Shown here: piece by piece, positions 60,908-64,000 of the stretch
How positions within the stretch are numbered: the stretch's first letter is position 1
How the letters are laid out: the number at the start of each line of letters is the position of its first letter
NCBI GenBank assembly: GCA_023055505.1
Contig: JALIRH010000027.1
Location: forward strand, 1,934,501-1,998,500
DNA from: Callipepla californica brunnescens
Taxonomy: Eukaryota; Chordata; Aves; Galliformes; Odontophoridae
Direction: 5' to 3'
DNA length: 64,000 nt
Made by a program: the position numbers and the translations under genes
The notes under the pieces: model-generated
What the model was told of the DNA's origin: nothing
Databases searched by the model: none
What the model saw: the letters and a program-made list of their open reading frames with translations, nothing else

Positions 60908-63900
60908 TGATGTAGATTAAACGTAATGTTTTTAGTACTCTGGGGTCAGACCAATGAATGATGGTTGCTGAGAGATGTTTAGAAAATGAAAGTTAATCCT
61001 GTAACATCAGTATAATTGATAGGTGATTTCCAGACAGCAGGCTCTGCTGGTACAGCAGTAGGTTGCACGTGGAGCCAGCTTCTGCAGGGAGATGGTCTGT
61101 AATGGGAACTGAAACATGGTCCAGACCTGCACTCCAAACCTGAGCTGATACACTGAATGGAGTATCTTGAATTGAAAGCCATTATATAGACCAATGGTAC
61201 CCACTGCGATGCACTTACTGCATTATTTTCAGCACAGATTTTAGGTCTCTGCATAGAGAAGTGGCTATTTACATGTGGAAAATGCAGCAGTGTCTTTCTG
61301 ACCACAAATAGGATTTCCAGTTAATGTTAGGCAGAGTAGGCATCTACAGTAAATAGCAGTGTGGTTACTGTAAGTACATATTTTAATATACATGTATTGT
61401 ACCCACGTTTCCCTTTTAAAAATCCAGCCTTGAAGTCCCTGAGCACTGCATGACTGGTTGCAGGAAGTCTGTCAAGTTTTGGTCTTCAGAATCCAATCCA
61501 TTTCCCTCCAAGTAATCACAGCAGGGCAGGTGAGAGCATTACTGATCCACTTATTTTAAAAATGGGATCACATTTCTGGAGTCCACTCTTAATGTTGCCC
61601 ATGCTTTGTTGTGGTGATAAGGATAACTGGATACACTCGAGGGCATCAGTCTGAACTGTGCACTTCAGCCCATGAGAAAAGGGCTTAGCACAGAGTGACC
61701 AACAGTCAGGGGTTCCTGACTCAGCGTGAGACTTAGGAAAAGCTACTAGCACTAACTGCGACTGTCTGAAGTGTTATTTTTTCCACTGAGAAATACCAGT
61801 TTATCAAAACAGACTCCTGAGATGGAAAGAATTTTAATTCAACGTTCTGATATTTAAGAAAGAATTTCAGATCAAAGACTGAGAAACATGAAGAGTGAAA
61901 GAAATTGTTCCTTCTACTCACTTCAAAATAGTGAGCTGGTTGCTTGGAACATGAGATAACTGGCTTCTAATCCCTCTGGTTCATGAGATGTGAAGCTTAT
62001 CCATCAGCTTTACGCTAATTGTTACTCTAGAACTGTTAGCTGTTTGTTTTCTTCTCTTATTTTGCACATGGAAGTTCAGAGGGACTTTTGCTCTGCAAGC
62101 AATGCTTAAGAGTAGGTGCTAATATTTAACAGCTCCCACAAAATACAGTTCTTATTTTTCCAGCCTGCATTTGTTTCTGGAGCTCCCCACAAAACTGTCA
62201 AGAGAGGTTTCTGCCGTCTTCCATCCCGGTTTCAGCTTTGAGTTTGTGTAGATCCAAAGTGTATGCACTGAGATTTCTCCACAGAAGCAGAAGTGATTTC
62301 GATATGCTTTGCAGGAAAGGCTAGAAACTAGAAACTATAAAATAATTCTATTATTTCAGAGCAATACTTTCATTTGTTGGCTTTCAACTTACAGCCCTGC
62401 ATATGAGGGACTGGGTGTGCCAATCCCATTAACAATAATGGGAGCAGAGTGCTTAATTCTCCACATACTATGCTGAAAATGTGCCCCCTTAAGAATACTG
62501 TGTGTGTAATTGATTTGGGCTATTTGTTTGAACTTGCCAAATGGATTTCTTGAATATTTGTAGCTAGTTTTGAAAGCACTCCCATCCCCATCCAGACACA
62601 CGCATTATTAAAGGATTTGATTTGACATTTAACAATTTTGTATATTAATATTCCCCTCTTTTTCCTAAATCGACATAATCCTCCTAAATCCTAGCATTGC
62701 CATTACACCAAAAGAACAAGATGTTGCTGGTGTTGCCGCGTTCCAGTACTGAATGTGGAACGAGCGTGGCTCATTCGGACAGATTTATATCCTGCTATCT
62801 CCTGAGCTGCGAGCAGGACCCTGCAGGTTCAGCTCTTTGAAAACATTCCCACAAACAATCTCACTTCATGACCTGGAAGGAAATGGACGCGGTGGCATCT
62901 GCAAGAGTGGTGTTACTCCACGACACAGAAAGACATCTCCTGCCTCTTCATACTGGCTAAACCAAACTCAACCCTGGGACTCTGGTGACTGATCTCAGAG
63001 ACAGTAAAGATTCGTGTTGTTCTGAGCTGATGTCAGCTGATGCAAGGATTGACTGTTCTTCCCATAGCCTATGGGAGCTGCAAACCAGAGAACCCAATGT
63101 TTGGGCTTTTTTTCCTATTTCTTTTCCTAGGACTTTTTTATGATAAGTGTTCATTCTATCTGGAAACTCTGAAGTGCTTCTCATGTAATCTCATTCTGTG
63201 ATCACAAGCTATAAACTATGTATTGCCATCCTGCCAAAGACTGAGTATTGCATCACTCACCAGATCGTCTCATTGCAATGGATTTGACTACTCGGAAAAT
63301 TTGCCCTCCAGCTTCAGATCTGGGTGTGATGGAGTAAACAGAATTCACTCATCAGCTGACTTCCTTATTCCAGTAGGTAGAGTGAAGGATGAATGGTGGC
63401 TTTAATTTCAGAGTCACTAGCCAAAATGGCAAGGTCAGCGTAATAGGAGGATGTTGTAATTTGCTGCTGGCATAAACTAGCGGTAAAGTTTCTACCCCAA
63501 AGGAGCAAGAGGAAGTAATGAAAGAATAGTGACTCAGAGGTGTGTCTCTGAGTCATGAGCGCCCTGGGGATTATCTTCAAAACAGTGAGATTAACACTCA
63601 GCCCCTTGTTTGAGGCTGTGCCTAAAGTGATGAAGATTGATCTAACCATTCTGAATCGTAATTGCTGTTGTACTGAATAAAATGAATGCTAATCCCAAAG
63701 TGCAAACGTTGGATGTTAAGTGGTACAACTCAGTCAGCCTTTACCAGAGACATCTTTTGAGAGCTGGAATACCAGAAATTTTCTGCAGGAGATATTTGAT
63801 TCTCTACAACTCTTGTCAGACACACTTCCAACCCAGGCTGAGGAGGTTAATTTATATGTTGTTCAGTGTTATTCATAGTGTCATTCCCCAGCAAGTAAAT

Positions 63901-64000
63901 GAAGAACTAAACTATATTTAGCTCTGTCTGTATTTCTGAAATGTTTTGTTCCAGTGTATCTACCATTATGTTGATAATGTGGTGTTTTCCAGACCCGACT

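Larger units (their letters stand above)
46763..64000. other. Intergenic region downstream of NOG, part 2
   Basis: No coding exon, RNA gene or intact transposon is supported. Listed separately are a 53-bp duplication, a TTTC microsatellite, a CR1 fragment, an ancient SINE tail and an exon-like repeat. In human the next gene beyond NOG is far away, so a gene desert fits. Confidence 0.5.

Noticed and set aside
63682..63921. 79-codon ORF near the window end, considered as an exon of the next gene beyond NOG
   Set aside because: No resemblance to the genes known to follow NOG (such as the C17orf67 or DGKE homologues) and no flanking splice sites in phase.
1..64000. CRISPR arrays, toxin-antitoxin or phage-type systems, intact endogenous retroviruses
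   Set aside because: No spaced direct-repeat arrays, LTR pairs, or gag/pol-like frames were seen; the window is ordinary vertebrate genic and intergenic DNA.

Overview
The window is vertebrate nuclear DNA, most likely from a bird and probably a galliform. The evidence is compact introns, CR1 LINE fragments, few other transposons, and a noggin protein shorter than the mammalian one. Two protein-coding genes can be supported, both on the + strand in the same order as the ANKFN1-NOG neighbourhood of human 17q22. I see no rRNA, tRNA, CRISPR array or prokaryotic feature.

Region 1 (1-15946, with a 3' UTR of uncertain length beyond) is the 3' two-thirds of ANKFN1. ANKFN1 is the ankyrin-repeat/fibronectin-III protein related to Drosophila wide awake and mouse Nmf9. 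Eight coding exons join in frame: 240-356, 2815-3030, 5157-5323, 6661-6811, 8588-8756, 11896-12062, 14382-14601 and 15153-15946. They encode 666 C-terminal residues and a TAA stop. The upstream exons for the ankyrin and FN3 domains lie outside the window. One intron carries a degraded CR1 LINE.

Region 2 (about 16-37 kb) is the ANKFN1 3' UTR followed by intergenic DNA. It has no convincing coding exon. It holds old MIR/L2-like relics, a degenerate 70-bp duplication at 24.1 kb, a perfect hairpin at 31.27 kb, a TATA-like motif in a GC-rich context at 33.76 kb, and stretches that look like possible conserved noncoding elements.

Region 3 (about 37.0-40.3 kb) is the NOG locus: a dense CpG island, a long GC-rich leader with upstream ORFs and long homopolymers, the intronless 223-codon noggin reading frame (38373-39044), an AU-rich 3' UTR with several poly(A) signals, and a second CpG-rich stretch downstream. 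Noggin is a secreted BMP antagonist.

Region 4 (40.3-64 kb) is a gene desert downstream of NOG, where long-range regulatory elements would be expected. It contains a (TTTTC)n array of about 27 copies, a perfect 53-bp tandem duplication, another CR1 fragment, an ancient SINE tail and an exon-like 12-bp repeat. No new gene system was found. The most checkable observations are the tandem splice donors in ANKFN1, the short upstream ORFs of NOG, and the small structured or repeated noncoding elements.
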